From a bacterium (GTDB lineage Bacteria; UBP6; UBA1177; JAKLFG01): a stretch of 36,168 nt of DNA. The stretch lies in NCBI GenBank assembly GCA_022711315.1, contig JAKLFG010000022.1, forward strand, positions 1 to 36,168, given 5' to 3'. The stretch's first letter is position 1; each line of letters opens with the position of its first letter. Both the position numbers and the translations under genes were made by a program. Shown one piece after another: positions 7,332-15,460 of the stretch. Below the pieces are notes generated by a model. The model ran no database searches. It worked only from the letters and a program-made list of their open reading frames with translations, and was not told the DNA's origin.

Positions 7332-8453
7332 ATGGGACGGTTCTTCTGCGGCATTTTTATTTTTGTGTTAGCGGTCGGATGCGGTCCGGCGAAAAAGAAG
7401 GAGGCCGAGGCGGCGCCGCCGCTCCCCGCCGGTTCGTGTCCCGTCATCGACGCGCAGAAAGCGGCCGAACTCGCGGCGCTCACGCTGAAGTGTAGCGACA
7501 CCGAGTACCCGAACAAGCAGTGTTACCTTTATGAGAAGGAGGAGGACCTGAAGCCGACGCGGCTCAATAATCCCGCCTTTTACGGCTGTTTCGACTGGCA
7601 TTCGGCGGTGCACGGCCACTGGACGATGGCGAAACTGCTGAAGAAGTTCCCCGATATGCCGAACGCCGCCGCCGTGCGGGCGAAACTGAACGAGCACCTG
7701 ACCTCCGAAAAGATCGCGGTCGAGCTCGCCTATTTCCGGTCGAACCCCGGCAGGACCTTCGAGCGGACCTACGGCTGGGCGTGGCTCCTGCGGCTCGCCG
7801 CCGAACTGGAGGGGTGGAGCGATCCCGATGCCGCGCGGTGGCGCGACGCGCTCAAACCGCTCGCCGCGCACATCGCCGAAAAGACGCGCGACTACCTGCC
7901 GCGCCTCTCGTTCCCGGTGCGGACCGGCATCCACGGCAATCTCGCCTTTTCGCTGAACCATATGCTCGATTACGCGCGGGTCGTCGGCGATACCGAACTT
8001 GAGAAGGTCATCGTCTCGCGGTCGCGCGAACTCTACCTCGCCGATACGAACTGTCCGGTCGCCTACGAGCCCTCCGGCGTCGATTTCGTGTCGCCCTGTC
8101 TCGCCGAGGCCGATCTCATGCGGCGCATCCTGCGGCAGGACGATTTCGCGGCGTGGCTGACGAAGTTCCTCCCCGCCACGGCGTCACCGGATTTCAGGAA
8201 TCTCGCCGCGCCGCCGGTGGTGCTGGACAAAAAGGATTACGCCATCGGCCATCTCATCGGCCTGTCGCTCCAGCGGGCGTGGAGTTTTTCGGGGATCGCC
8301 GCGGTGCTCCCGGAGAACGACCCGCGCAAAGCGGCCTATGAGCGTCTCGCCGGCGCGCACTGCGAGCGGGGCTTTGCCGATATGAACGATGCGGGGTACG
8401 GCGGCGAACACTGGCTTGCATCGTTCGCGGTCGGCGCCGCGCTGGGATTCTAG
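7332..8453 (+). CDS. DUF2891-family lipoprotein
   Basis: A 373-residue lipoprotein with lipobox LAVGC (Cys17). The ATG at 7332 is preferred over an in-frame GTG at 7308 because GGAGG at 7321-7325 stands 6 bases before it. The mature protein matches the DUF2891 family as I know it: YGCFDWHSAVHGHW near 85-98, YGWAWLLRL, a HGNLAFS segment, VDFVSPCLAEADLMRR, and a C-terminal GGEHWLASFAV. The overall build suggests an alpha/alpha-barrel like glycan-processing enzymes, but no activity is established from sequence. The lipid anchor places it in the envelope. Confidence 0.85.
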   Translation: MGRFFCGIFIFVLAVGCGPAKKKEAEAAPPLPAGSCPVIDAQKAAELAALTLKCSDTEYPNKQCYLYEKEEDLKPTRLNNPAFYGCFDWHSAVHGHWTMAKLLKKFPDMPNAAAVRAKLNEHLTSEKIAVELAYFRSNPGRTFERTYGWAWLLRLAAELEGWSDPDAARWRDALKPLAAHIAEKTRDYLPRLSFPVRTGIHGNLAFSLNHMLDYARVVGDTELEKVIVSRSRELYLADTNCPVAYEPSGVDFVSPCLAEADLMRRILRQDDFAAWLTKFLPATASPDFRNLAAPPVVLDKKDYAIGHLIGLSLQRAWSFSGIAAVLPENDPRKAAYERLAGAHCERGFADMNDAGYGGEHWLASFAVGAALGF

Positions 8454-8495
8454 GAGGGGAGAACGGCCGTGACGGCCGGTATGCGGGGCGGGGAA

Positions 8496-8612
8496 CTACT
8501 TCTCTTCCGCTTTTTTCTTTATGGTGCGGATCTTCTGAGAGGAGGGCCGCGTCTTGCCGTGCGAGGCGCGCCACATCTTGCCTTTCTTGGACCGTTTATC
8601 GCCTCTTCCCAT
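8496..8612 (-). CDS. thx: 30S ribosomal protein bTHX
   Basis: A 38-codon basic protein, MGRGDKRSKKGKMWRASHGK followed by TRPSSQKIRTIKKKAEEK. The first 23 residues match Thermus Thx ([23 protein letters not shown]) nearly position by position: G-x-GD-(K/R)(K/R)-x-(K/R)(K/R)-GK-x-WR-x-x-x-GK-x-RP. Thx sits in the head of the small ribosomal subunit bound to 16S rRNA. The ATG has an excellent Shine-Dalgarno, CGGAGG, 5 bases upstream. The gene lies 49 bases downstream of tRNA-Ala on the same strand, under what looks like the same promoter. The 15-residue Lys-rich tail is longer than in Thermus. Confidence 0.88.
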   Translation of the reverse strand: MGRGDKRSKKGKMWRASHGKTRPSSQKIRTIKKKAEEK

Positions 8613-8661
8613 AGGATCCTCCGTTTCTTGGTCTATACGATCGACACACCGAACAAAAAAA

Positions 8662-8737
8662 TGGTGGAGCTGAACAGGTTCGAACTGTCGACCCCTTGAA
8701 TGCCATTCAAGTGCGCTCCCAATTGCGCCACAGCCCC
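8662..8737 (-). tRNA. tRNA-Ala (GGC)
   Basis: A 76-base cloverleaf with CCA encoded. The acceptor stem GGGGCTG/CAGCTCC has one G-U pair. The D stem is GCGC/GCGC, the anticodon stem CTTGA/TCAAG with loop ATGGCAT (anticodon GGC), and the T loop TTCGAAC. A T-run immediately follows the CCA. Confidence 0.95.
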
Positions 8738-8747
8738 ACGCGGGGTG

Positions 8748-8775
8748 TTTATAATTAAAACGGTCCTGTTGTCAA
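8748..8775 (-). promoter_or_regulatory. Promoter of tRNA-Ala (and probably bTHX)
   Basis: Minus-strand TTGACA (8775-8770), a 16-base spacer and TATAAA (8753-8748). Predicted transcription starts only a few bases before the mature tRNA 5' end at 8737. Confidence 0.8.
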
Positions 8776-8800
8776 CATAATTTCGCGGGTCCGATCGCGG

Positions 8801-9967
8801 TCAGTGAAAGAGTCCCTGCGCGTGGTCGAGGAACGGCTGGACGAGCGCCGCATCGTCGCTGATGAAGAAGAACTCGTCGTTCCGGAGGCAGCCGGCGTAG
8901 GTCCAGTTCATCGAGCCGAACTGCACGATATCAGGCGTCACGAGGAACTTGTGATGCAGCGTCATCGAGCCGTCGTAATAGGCGACATCGGCCCCGGCCG
9001 CGGCGAGATCGTCGAACGCCTCCTGATTGGCCGGCGTGCTCCCGGTCGCCCAGTCGTCGAGCAGGGCGTGGAGGGGCGCTCCGCGCCCGGTGAGCCCGCG
9101 CAGTTCGTCGAACATCGGCGCGTTGTCGGTGATGCCGTACATGACGAGCCACGCGACGGTGTCGGCCGGTATCGCGTCGAGCGTGTCCTCGACCGCCGCG
9201 CAGGAAGGACCGGGAGAGAAGAACAGTTCGCCGTGGGCGGTCGGGCACGACGGGTCGCAGTGGCGCGTCTTCGCATTCCCGCGGCCCTCCTCGTCGAGTT
9301 GCCGGAATTCCTCTTCGAGCGCGGCGGCGAGCGCCGGGTCGTCGCGGATGATGACGAGGAAGTTGCGGATGTTCTGATAGGCGATGTTGGCCGAGGAGAG
9401 GAGCGAGGTCGCGCCGTCCACCACGAAGAATTTGGTGTGGACGATGCCGCTGTCGCCGCTTTCGGTATAGGTGCGCACCGGGAAGAGCGGCGCGCCCGCC
9501 GTGATGGCGGTGCCGGTGACGCCGCGCACGCCGACCCCCTTCCCGTGGAGCGTGTTGAGCGTCGCCAGTACGCCGTCGTCGGAGAAGGTGTAGGACACGA
9601 AGCGGACCCGCTCGGCGGCGCGGCCCAGTTCGGCGAGCGTCCGGGCCCGCACCTGATCGTCGAAGAAGACGGCGACCGGCGGCAGGTCCTCGTCGGGGAT
9701 CGAGGCGTCGTCGGTCACCGTGTCATCGGGCAGATCGGGCCCGTCAGATGCATCGGGCGTGTCCGAGGTGTCGGACAGATCGGGCAGGTCGGATATTTCG
9801 TCGTCGGGCAGGAGGCCGTCCCCATCGACGGCCGGCGTGTCATGTTCGACAAGGACGGTGCCGTCGTCGGGCCGGACGGCGGTGTCGGGGCCTCCCTCGC
9901 GGGCGGGAAAACAGCCGGTCGGGAGGAGGGCGAAAGAAAAAAGTATGAAAGGTATCAAGGGTCTCAC
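8801..9967 (-). CDS. Phospholipase D-like lipoprotein
   Basis: A 388-residue lipoprotein with two PLD half-sites. The second of two adjacent GTGs (9967) is preferred because GGGGAG lies 5 bases before it; the first (9973) has no room for a ribosome site. Lipobox LPTGC (Cys19), then an Asp/Ser/Pro linker to about residue 95. The first HKD motif is intact (H177-T-K179, Asp184, followed by SSAN). In the second, H338-H-K340 is present, but Pro fills the usual Asp position and Asp comes one residue later; GSMN follows. The family hydrolyses phosphodiesters through a phospho-His intermediate. Here it would act at the cell surface or periplasm. The substrate (lipid or nucleic acid) is unknown, and the shifted second motif makes activity uncertain. 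Confidence 0.85.
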   Translation of the reverse strand: MRPLIPFILFSFALLPTGCFPAREGGPDTAVRPDDGTVLVEHDTPAVDGDGLLPDDEISDLPDLSDTSDTPDASDGPDLPDDTVTDDASIPDEDLPPVAVFFDDQVRARTLAELGRAAERVRFVSYTFSDDGVLATLNTLHGKGVGVRGVTGTAITAGAPLFPVRTYTESGDSGIVHTKFFVVDGATSLLSSANIAYQNIRNFLVIIRDDPALAAALEEEFRQLDEEGRGNAKTRHCDPSCPTAHGELFFSPGPSCAAVEDTLDAIPADTVAWLVMYGITDNAPMFDELRGLTGRGAPLHALLDDWATGSTPANQEAFDDLAAAGADVAYYDGSMTLHHKFLVTPDIVQFGSMNWTYAGCLRNDEFFFISDDAALVQPFLDHAQGLFH

Positions 9968-9996
9968 GCTCACTCCCCGTGCACACCGACCGGGCG

Positions 9997-10025
9997 ACCA
10001 TACCCTGTTCGGGCCCGCCGGTCAA
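9997..10025 (-). promoter_or_regulatory. Promoter of the PLD-like lipoprotein
   Basis: Minus-strand TTGACC (10025-10020), a 17-base spacer and TATGGT (10002-9997), 30 bases before the GTG start. Confidence 0.65.
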
Positions 10026-10053
10026 TACTAACGGCGGCTAAACGGTAAAAATC

Positions 10054-10082
10054 TTGCAAAACGGTTTTCGCTCCGTTATAAG
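10054..10082 (+). promoter_or_regulatory. Promoter of the gcv operon
   Basis: TTGCAA (10054-10059), a 17-base spacer and TATAAG (10077-10082) leave a leader of roughly 25 bases before gcvT. That is too short for a glycine riboswitch, and none is visible upstream. Confidence 0.65.
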
Positions 10083-10113
10083 AGGCGACGAACCGAAAGA
10101 AAAGGAGCGTCCC

Positions 10114-11226
10114 ATGTCACAGAAAACACCCTTGTTCGACACACACCGGGAACTCGGCGCCACGATGGGCGACTTCGGCGGCTGGAACATGCCGCTCTGG
10201 TATAAGACCGGCCAACTCAAGGAGCATGTCGCGACCCGCACCGCCTGCGGCCTGTTCGACATCTGCCACATGGGCGAGTTCATCGTCACCGGCAACGACA
10301 CGCTCGCCTTCTGGGACCACCTGCTCACCAACGCCGTCACCTCGATGACCGACGGGCAGGCGATGTACAACTTCATGCTGAACGAGCAGGGCGGCGTCGT
10401 GGACGACTGCATCGTCTACCGCTTCAGCGCGACCCGCTGGATGCTCGTGGTGAACGCCGGGACGCAGGACGGCGATCACGAGTGGCTGAAAGCGCACGCG
10501 ACGGGCGATGTGAAGATAGAGAACATCGGCCCGGCGACCGGCAAACTCGACCTGCAGGGGCCGACGGCGCCCAAGGTGATAGCGAAACTGGTCGGCAGGG
10601 AGAAACTGGCCGACCTCAAGTTCTTCCGGTTCATCCCCGAGATCATGATCGGAGGGGTGAAGTGCCTGCTGTCGCGCACCGGCTATACCGGCGAGGTCGG
10701 TTTCGAGATCTACTGCCCGATGGGCGACACCAAAAAACTGTGGGACATCCTCATCACGGTCGGCGCCGAGTTCGGCATCACTCCGGCGGGGCTCGGGGCG
10801 CGCGACACCCTGCGGCTCGAGGCGGGGCTCCCGCTCCACGGCCACGAGATAGCGCCCGGCATCCCGGCGGTCGGCACCCCGTGGGAGTTCGCCATCAACT
10901 ACGAACACGAATTCATCGGTAAGGGTGCGCTCCTTGCCAACAAAGGTAAACTTTTCGTCTATCCGGTCATCGTCGAGGGTCGGCGCAAACCCGGGGCGCA
11001 CGCCCATGTTCTCGCCGACGGCGCGGCGTGCGGCGAAGTGGTCAGCGACATCCTCGCCGTCTCGCTCGATAAAAAGCCCGCCGCCTTCATCCGGACGACC
11101 CGCGAACTGAAGAGCGGCGACACGGTGACGATACAGAACGAGCAGGGGACCGAATTCGCGGCAAAAGTGATGGACAACCCGCTCTGGAAGGGGACCTCGC
11201 GCAAGAAGATGGACGCTTTTTTATGA
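10114..11226 (+). CDS. gcvT: Glycine cleavage system T protein (aminomethyltransferase)
   Basis: A 370-residue tetrahydrofolate-dependent aminomethyltransferase. It takes the aminomethyl group from lipoylated H protein, releasing ammonia and 5,10-methylene-THF. Visible family features include TPLFDTHRELGATMGDFGGWNMP at the start, the catalytic Asp in QGGVVDDCIVYR (about 90-101), DLQGP, SRTGYTGEVGFEIY, GLGARDTLRLEAGLPL, and the C-terminal OB-like region. The ATG at 10114 is taken because AAAGGAG stands 6 bases upstream; the open frame to 10054 overlaps the promoter. It is first in the gcvT-gcvH-gcvPA-gcvPB cluster. The shared L protein (lipoamide dehydrogenase) and lipoylation enzymes are not in the window. 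Confidence 0.96.
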   Translation: MSQKTPLFDTHRELGATMGDFGGWNMPLWYKTGQLKEHVATRTACGLFDICHMGEFIVTGNDTLAFWDHLLTNAVTSMTDGQAMYNFMLNEQGGVVDDCIVYRFSATRWMLVVNAGTQDGDHEWLKAHATGDVKIENIGPATGKLDLQGPTAPKVIAKLVGREKLADLKFFRFIPEIMIGGVKCLLSRTGYTGEVGFEIYCPMGDTKKLWDILITVGAEFGITPAGLGARDTLRLEAGLPLHGHEIAPGIPAVGTPWEFAINYEHEFIGKGALLANKGKLFVYPVIVEGRRKPGAHAHVLADGAACGEVVSDILAVSLDKKPAAFIRTTRELKSGDTVTIQNEQGTEFAAKVMDNPLWKGTSRKKMDAFL

Positions 11227-11259
11227 TAGTATGGGCAACTGATCAACGAGGAGAAGAAC

Positions 11260-11664
11260 ATGGCTAACTATCTGGTACCCGGCGATCTCCGGTACAGCAA
11301 AACGCATGAATGGATCAAGGATCTCGGCGGCAACAAGTTCCGCGTCGGCATCAGCGACTACGCCGCGAAACACATCGGCGATGTGACCTATGTCGAACTG
11401 CCGCAGGTCGATGACGAGATCGGCAAGGAAGAGAGCGGGTGCGTCATCGAGACGGTCAAATCGTCCGAGGATGTCTACAACTCGATAACGGGTAAGGTGA
11501 TCGCCGAGAACGGCGACATCCTCAACGACAATCCCGAGACCATCAACAACGACTGCTACGGCGAAGGGTGGCTGTACGAGATACAGGCGGCCTCGGCCGA
11601 CGATTTCAAGGCGCTCATGAGCCCCGCCGATTACGAGAAATTCCTCGCGGAACTGGGCGACTAG
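11260..11664 (+). CDS. gcvH: Glycine cleavage system H protein
   Basis: A 134-residue lipoyl carrier that shuttles the methylamine group between P, T and L proteins. The lipoyl-lysine is Lys67 in ETVKSSEDVYN, within the hammerhead fold. SKTHEWI near 13 and GDVTYVELP (40-48) are typical. GAGGAG lies about 7 bases upstream of the ATG, 33 bases after gcvT. A terminator-like hairpin follows 25 bases after its stop. Confidence 0.97.
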   Translation: MANYLVPGDLRYSKTHEWIKDLGGNKFRVGISDYAAKHIGDVTYVELPQVDDEIGKEESGCVIETVKSSEDVYNSITGKVIAENGDILNDNPETINNDCYGEGWLYEIQAASADDFKALMSPADYEKFLAELGD

Positions 11665-11688
11665 ACACCCTCCCGCGAACCGATTTTC

Positions 11689-11717
11689 GGGGAGGGCGCC
11701 GCTCTCCCCTTTTTTTT
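11689..11717 (+). terminator. Intrinsic terminator-like hairpin between gcvH and gcvPA
   Basis: GGGGAG (11689-11694) pairs with CTCCCC (11704-11709), with possible extension by G-U and G-C pairs, and is followed by eight T residues (11710-11717). It lies directly before the gcvPA ribosome site (GGAGG, 11720-11724). It should terminate part of the gcvTH transcript. Confidence 0.7.
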
Positions 11718-11729
11718 ACGGAGGCCCCG

Positions 11730-13082
11730 ATGCGATATCTTCCGAACACGCCGGCCGAGGTGAAGGAGATGCTCGCCGCCATCGGCGTCCACTCGATCCG
11801 CGACCTGTTCACCTGCGTCCCGAAGAATGTCCTGCTCAAAGAGCCGCCCGCCCTGCCCCCCGCGATGAGCGAGATGGAGATCGAGCGGCACATGGCCGAA
11901 CTGGGCGAAAAGAACACCGGCGCTGCGATGCTCTCGTTCCTCGGCGGCGGCTGTTACCGTCACTACGCGCCGTCACTCATCGATCAGATGCTCCTGCGCA
12001 GCGAGTTCTACACCGCCTACACCCCCTATCAGCCCGAGGCGAGTCAGGGGACCCTGCGCGCCATATTCGAGTTCCAGACGATGATCGCGAACCTCTTTTC
12101 GATGGATGTGTCCAACGCCTCGATGTACGACGGCGCGACCGCGGCGGCCGAGGCGGTGATGATGGCGCTCCGCAACGACCGCAAGAAGCGGACCCGCATC
12201 GTGGTCGCCTCGACGCTCCATCCGCACTACATCCAGACGCTCAGGACCTACCTAGAAGGGTTCGCGGGCGAAGTGACCCTGATGGATTTCGATGCGAAGA
12301 CCGGCCGGATAGCCGACAAGGAACTGGCGAAGATAGATAAGGATACCGTCGCGGTGCTCTTCCAGTATCCGAACTGGTTCGGCGTCATCGAGGATATCCA
12401 CGCCATCGCGAAAGCGGCCAAGGCGGTCGATGCGTGGCTCATCCCGGCGGTCATCGAAACGACCGCGCTGGGCATCCTCGCCGCCCCCGGAGAGATCGGC
12501 GCCGACATCGCGGTGGGCGAAGGCCAGCCGCTCGGCATCCCGGTCAACTACGGCGGCCCCGGCGTGGGGCTTTTCACCGTGAAGAGCGAGCATGTCCGCA
12601 AGATGCCGGGACGGCTCGTCGGCAAGACGGCCGACCGCGAGGGGAAGGAATGTTTCGTCCTGACGCTCTCGGCGCGCGAACAGCACATCAAGCGCGAGAG
12701 GGCGACATCGAACATTTGCTCCAATCAGGGGCTCATGGCGCTCGCCGCCGGCATGTATCTCGCGACGATGGGGAAGGAGGGCCTGCGCAAGGTGGCGCTC
12801 ATGAACCTCAAACGGCGCGATTGCCTCGTGAGGGCGCTCGCGAAGACCAAGGCGAAACCCGCCTTCACCGGTCCGACCTACAACGAGATCGCGCTGAAAC
12901 TGCCGATGAAGGCCGATGCGGTCATCGAGAAGATGGCGGCCGAAGGGATACTCGCCGGCGTCCCGGCGGCGCGCTACTATCCGGCGCTCGATGACATCCT
13001 CATCACGGCGACGACCGAACTCCATTCCTGCGCCGACGCCGCGCGGTTCGCCACCACCCTCGCGAAGGTCATAGGAGGCTGA
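11730..13082 (+). CDS. gcvPA: Glycine dehydrogenase (decarboxylating) subunit 1
   Basis: A 450-residue N-terminal half of the P protein, in the two-subunit form. It has MRYLPNTPAEVKEML at the start, FLGGGCYRHYAP, EFYTAYTPYQPEASQGTLRAIFEFQ, SMYDGATAAAEA and GEGQPLGIPVNYGGPGVGLF. With GcvPB it decarboxylates glycine and loads the aminomethyl group on H protein. This subunit has the fold but not the PLP lysine. The ATG at 11730 is set by GGAGG 5 bases upstream; the open frame to 11568 runs back through the terminator and gcvH and is not used. The stop TGA and the next ATG are 1 base apart, so the subunits are translated together. Confidence 0.96.
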   Translation: MRYLPNTPAEVKEMLAAIGVHSIRDLFTCVPKNVLLKEPPALPPAMSEMEIERHMAELGEKNTGAAMLSFLGGGCYRHYAPSLIDQMLLRSEFYTAYTPYQPEASQGTLRAIFEFQTMIANLFSMDVSNASMYDGATAAAEAVMMALRNDRKKRTRIVVASTLHPHYIQTLRTYLEGFAGEVTLMDFDAKTGRIADKELAKIDKDTVAVLFQYPNWFGVIEDIHAIAKAAKAVDAWLIPAVIETTALGILAAPGEIGADIAVGEGQPLGIPVNYGGPGVGLFTVKSEHVRKMPGRLVGKTADREGKECFVLTLSAREQHIKRERATSNICSNQGLMALAAGMYLATMGKEGLRKVALMNLKRRDCLVRALAKTKAKPAFTGPTYNEIALKLPMKADAVIEKMAAEGILAGVPAARYYPALDDILITATTELHSCADAARFATTLAKVIGG

Positions 13083-13083
13083 C

Positions 13084-14556
13084 ATGAGTTATACATCCAA
13101 CGGCTTCACCGATATCAAGTTCCACGAGGAGATCGTCTTCGAACGCTCGCGCCCCGGCCGCGCCGCCTATTCGCTGCCCGCCGAGGACCTGACGGGCGCC
13201 GAGGACCTGCTGCCGGTCGACCTGCGCCGGAAAGAACTCGATCTGCCCGAACTTTCCGAGATCGATGTGGTGCGGCACTACACGCGTCTTTCGACCTACA
13301 ACTTCAGCATAGACCACACCTTCTATCCGCTCGGCTCCTGCACGATGAAGTACAACCCGAAGATCAACGAGAAGATGGCGCGCCTTTCGGCCTTCGCCGA
13401 CCTGCACCCCGAAACGCCGCTCGACCGCGCGCAGGGGACGCTCCGGATGATGTTCGACCTTCAGCATATGCTCGCCGAGGTGTCGGGCTTCGCCGAGGTG
13501 TCGCTCAACCCGGCGGCCGGCGCGCACGGCGAATACACCGGGCTCGGCGTCATCCGCAAGTATCACCAGAAGCGCGGCGACCTGAAGCGCAAAAAGATCA
13601 TCATCCCCGACTCGGCCCACGGCACCAACCCCGCCTCCTGCGCCGTCAACGGCTTCGAGGCGGTCGTCCTCGAATCGGGCCCCGACGGCAAGATATGCCT
13701 CGACTGCCTCAAGGGGATGCTGAGCGACGAGGTGGCGGGGCTCATGCTCACCAACCCGAACACCCTCGGCGTCTTCGAGACCGATATCTGCGCGATAACC
13801 AAAGCGTGTCACGATGCGGGCGCGCTCGTCTACGGCGACGGCGCGAACCTGAACGCCATCATGGGCGTCGCGCGTCCCGGCGACATGGGGATCGATGTGA
13901 TGCACTTCAACCTGCACAAGACCTTCTCGACCCCGCACGGCGGCGGCGGTCCCGGCTCCGGTCCCGTCGGCGTCGCGAAGCACCTCGTCGAGTTCCTTCC
14001 CAACCCGGTCGTCCGCAAGAACGGCGACCATTACGAGTTCGCGCTCCTCAGAGACTCGATGGGGCGTGTCCGCTCGTTCTACGGCAATGTCGGCATCGCC
14101 CTGCGCGCCTATGTCTATCTGCGGGAACTCGGCAGGGAACACATCGCCGAAGTGGCCGAGCAGGCGGTCCTCAACGCGAACTACATCAAGGCGCGGCTCA
14201 AGGGCGTCTATAATGTGAAGTATGCGAACGACACCCTGCACGAAACGGTGTTCGATGATTCGCTTATGCCCAATCATGTCACCACGATGGATGTCGCCAA
14301 GGGGCTCATCGACCGCGGCTATCATCCGCCGACCGTCTATTTCCCGCTCATCGTCCACGGCGCGCTCATGGTCGAGCCGACCGAGACCGAGAGCAAAGAG
14401 ACGATAGACGGCTTCATCGATGCCTTGAAGGATATCGCCGAGAAGGCGGCCTCAGACCCGCAGTCGATACTCAGCGCCCCGACCAAGACCCACATCAAAC
14501 GCCCCGACGAAACGCTCGCCGCAAGAAAGCCGGTCCTCAAGTACGAAAAAGGGTAG
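13084..14556 (+). CDS. gcvPB: Glycine dehydrogenase (decarboxylating) subunit 2
   Basis: A 490-residue PLP-bearing subunit of the P protein. The Schiff-base lysine is Lys279 in FNLHKTFSTPHGGGGPGSGP. YPLGSCTMKYNPK (81-93), SLNPAAGAHGEY and SAHGTNPASCAVNGF are all intact. It catalyses glycine decarboxylation with GcvPA in the cytoplasm. The last 20 or so codons (HIKRPDETLAARKPVLKYEKG) and the downstream palindrome recur in diverged form at 15461-15550, beyond an AT-rich lipoprotein gene. The TAG stop is part of the palindromic repeat. Confidence 0.96.
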   Translation: MSYTSNGFTDIKFHEEIVFERSRPGRAAYSLPAEDLTGAEDLLPVDLRRKELDLPELSEIDVVRHYTRLSTYNFSIDHTFYPLGSCTMKYNPKINEKMARLSAFADLHPETPLDRAQGTLRMMFDLQHMLAEVSGFAEVSLNPAAGAHGEYTGLGVIRKYHQKRGDLKRKKIIIPDSAHGTNPASCAVNGFEAVVLESGPDGKICLDCLKGMLSDEVAGLMLTNPNTLGVFETDICAITKACHDAGALVYGDGANLNAIMGVARPGDMGIDVMHFNLHKTFSTPHGGGGPGSGPVGVAKHLVEFLPNPVVRKNGDHYEFALLRDSMGRVRSFYGNVGIALRAYVYLRELGREHIAEVAEQAVLNANYIKARLKGVYNVKYANDTLHETVFDDSLMPNHVTTMDVAKGLIDRGYHPPTVYFPLIVHGALMVEPTETESKETIDGFIDALKDIAEKAASDPQSILSAPTKTHIKRPDETLAARKPVLKYEKG

Positions 14557-14583
14557 GGGCGCAATTCATTGCGTCCTGCCTAG
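14494..14583 (+). repeat. gcvPB 3'-end direct repeat, left copy
   Basis: Ninety bases covering the last codons of gcvPB, its TAG and the following palindrome. It aligns without gaps to 15461-15550, with 14 mismatches by my count (about 84% identity). The two copies bracket the AT-rich lipoprotein gene. Confidence 0.85.
14554..14576. repeat. Palindromic gene-end repeat, copy B
   Basis: TAGGGGCGCAAT-TC-ATTGCGTCC forms a 9-bp stem with a 2-base turn. Compared with copy D, an A-T pair becomes G-C and a G-U becomes G-C, so the stem is conserved by compensatory change. Confidence 0.75.
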
Positions 14584-14589
14584 ACTTCT

Positions 14590-15369
14590 TCAGGGATTCG
14601 TTCTGGCGAAGACGAAGAGGCAGAAATCTCCGAAAGAGGGGTCCGCCTCCTTTAGATTCTCCATGACAAGACGGCCCGATTCGTCAAAATGGAAAGAGGG
14701 AAGCCAGTCATAACGACCCTCATCGAACCCCGCACAAAAAGTGTAATTGAAAAAATCGCTTTTTACTTCGCTAGAGGCAGTCACTTGTTGAGTTCCTCTG
14801 TGATAATCGCCAAAAAGCAGAGTGATCATTTCTTCCATGCTTGGCGTGTTGGCCAGATCGGTGCCGCACTCTGTCCGTTCGATCTCGGTCCATGAGCCGG
14901 TCAACGGGGAATATTTTTCCTTATTCTGCAGAAAATCATCTTCGGGAAGACATCTGGTAAAGGTTTCGCCGTAGCGAGCGCATTCCGTGCAGATCGTTTG
15001 CCCCTCACAGGACCCGTACGCATCGTCGGAACCTTGCAAACACTCTTCACTTACAAATTCACAGTAGGTGTAGCCGGTGTCTGAGTTGCAGATCGACTGA
15101 TAGACCCCAACGCCGCAGTCGATCATGATCGGTCCTTGAGGGCAATCGCTATCGGGTTGAGATACGGTGTCGTCTGTCAGGTTCGGTTCACTCTCTTCGT
15201 CGGCCGAGTCATAAAGGGCTTCGTCGTTCAGGTTCGGTTCACTCTCTTCGTCGGCTGAGTCATTTTCGAGAGAAGAAAGAGCGTCGTCATTTTTTGCGAG
15301 ATTATTAGTGCCTTGGCACCCAACAACAAGCACTAGAAACAGGACAATAATGGTCGCTTCTCTTGGCAT
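14590..15369 (-). CDS. Low-GC Cys-rich lipoprotein
   Basis: A 259-residue lipoprotein with lipobox VVGC (Cys18). The ATG at 15369 is chosen for its ribosome site (GAGG) and promoter; the open frame upstream to 15531 has neither. After the Cys comes an acidic linker in which DSADEESEPNL occurs twice (17-residue period). Then follows a Cys-rich domain with about a dozen cysteines (CGVGVYQSIC, CEFVSEECLQG, CEGQTICTEC) and a C-terminal part ending in FCLFVFARTNP. No family was recognised. Base and codon usage are clearly AT-richer than all neighbours (about half G+C by eye), and the gene lies between two copies of the gcvPB 3' end. Both suggest recent acquisition. Confidence 0.8.
   Translation of the reverse strand: MPREATIIVLFLVLVVGCQGTNNLAKNDDALSSLENDSADEESEPNLNDEALYDSADEESEPNLTDDTVSQPDSDCPQGPIMIDCGVGVYQSICNSDTGYTYCEFVSEECLQGSDDAYGSCEGQTICTECARYGETFTRCLPEDDFLQNKEKYSPLTGSWTEIERTECGTDLANTPSMEEMITLLFGDYHRGTQQVTASSEVKSDFFNYTFCAGFDEGRYDWLPSFHFDESGRLVMENLKEADPSFGDFCLFVFARTNP
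15180..15263 (-). repeat. 51-base-period duplication in the lipoprotein linker
   Basis: Bases 15180-15212 recur at 15231-15263 with one substitution. They encode the repeated DSADEESEPNL unit in the linker of the low-GC lipoprotein. Confidence 0.85.
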
Positions 15370-15395
15370 GAAGCACCTCTTGAAAACACGAAAAC

Positions 15396-15423
15396 ATTGT
15401 AAAGACAAGGAAAAGAATGTCAA
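15396..15423 (-). promoter_or_regulatory. Promoter of the low-GC lipoprotein
   Basis: Minus-strand TTGACA (15423-15418), a 16-base spacer and TACAAT (15401-15396), 27 bases before the ATG. Confidence 0.75.
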
Positions 15424-15460
15424 GCGATCATTTCGAAAGAAGTATTTGTTTTTATCACTC

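Noticed and set aside
9968..10113. Glycine riboswitch upstream of gcvT
   Set aside because: The predicted transcript leader is only about 25 bases and no tandem aptamer-like structure is visible in the intergenic region, which mostly holds the two divergent promoters.
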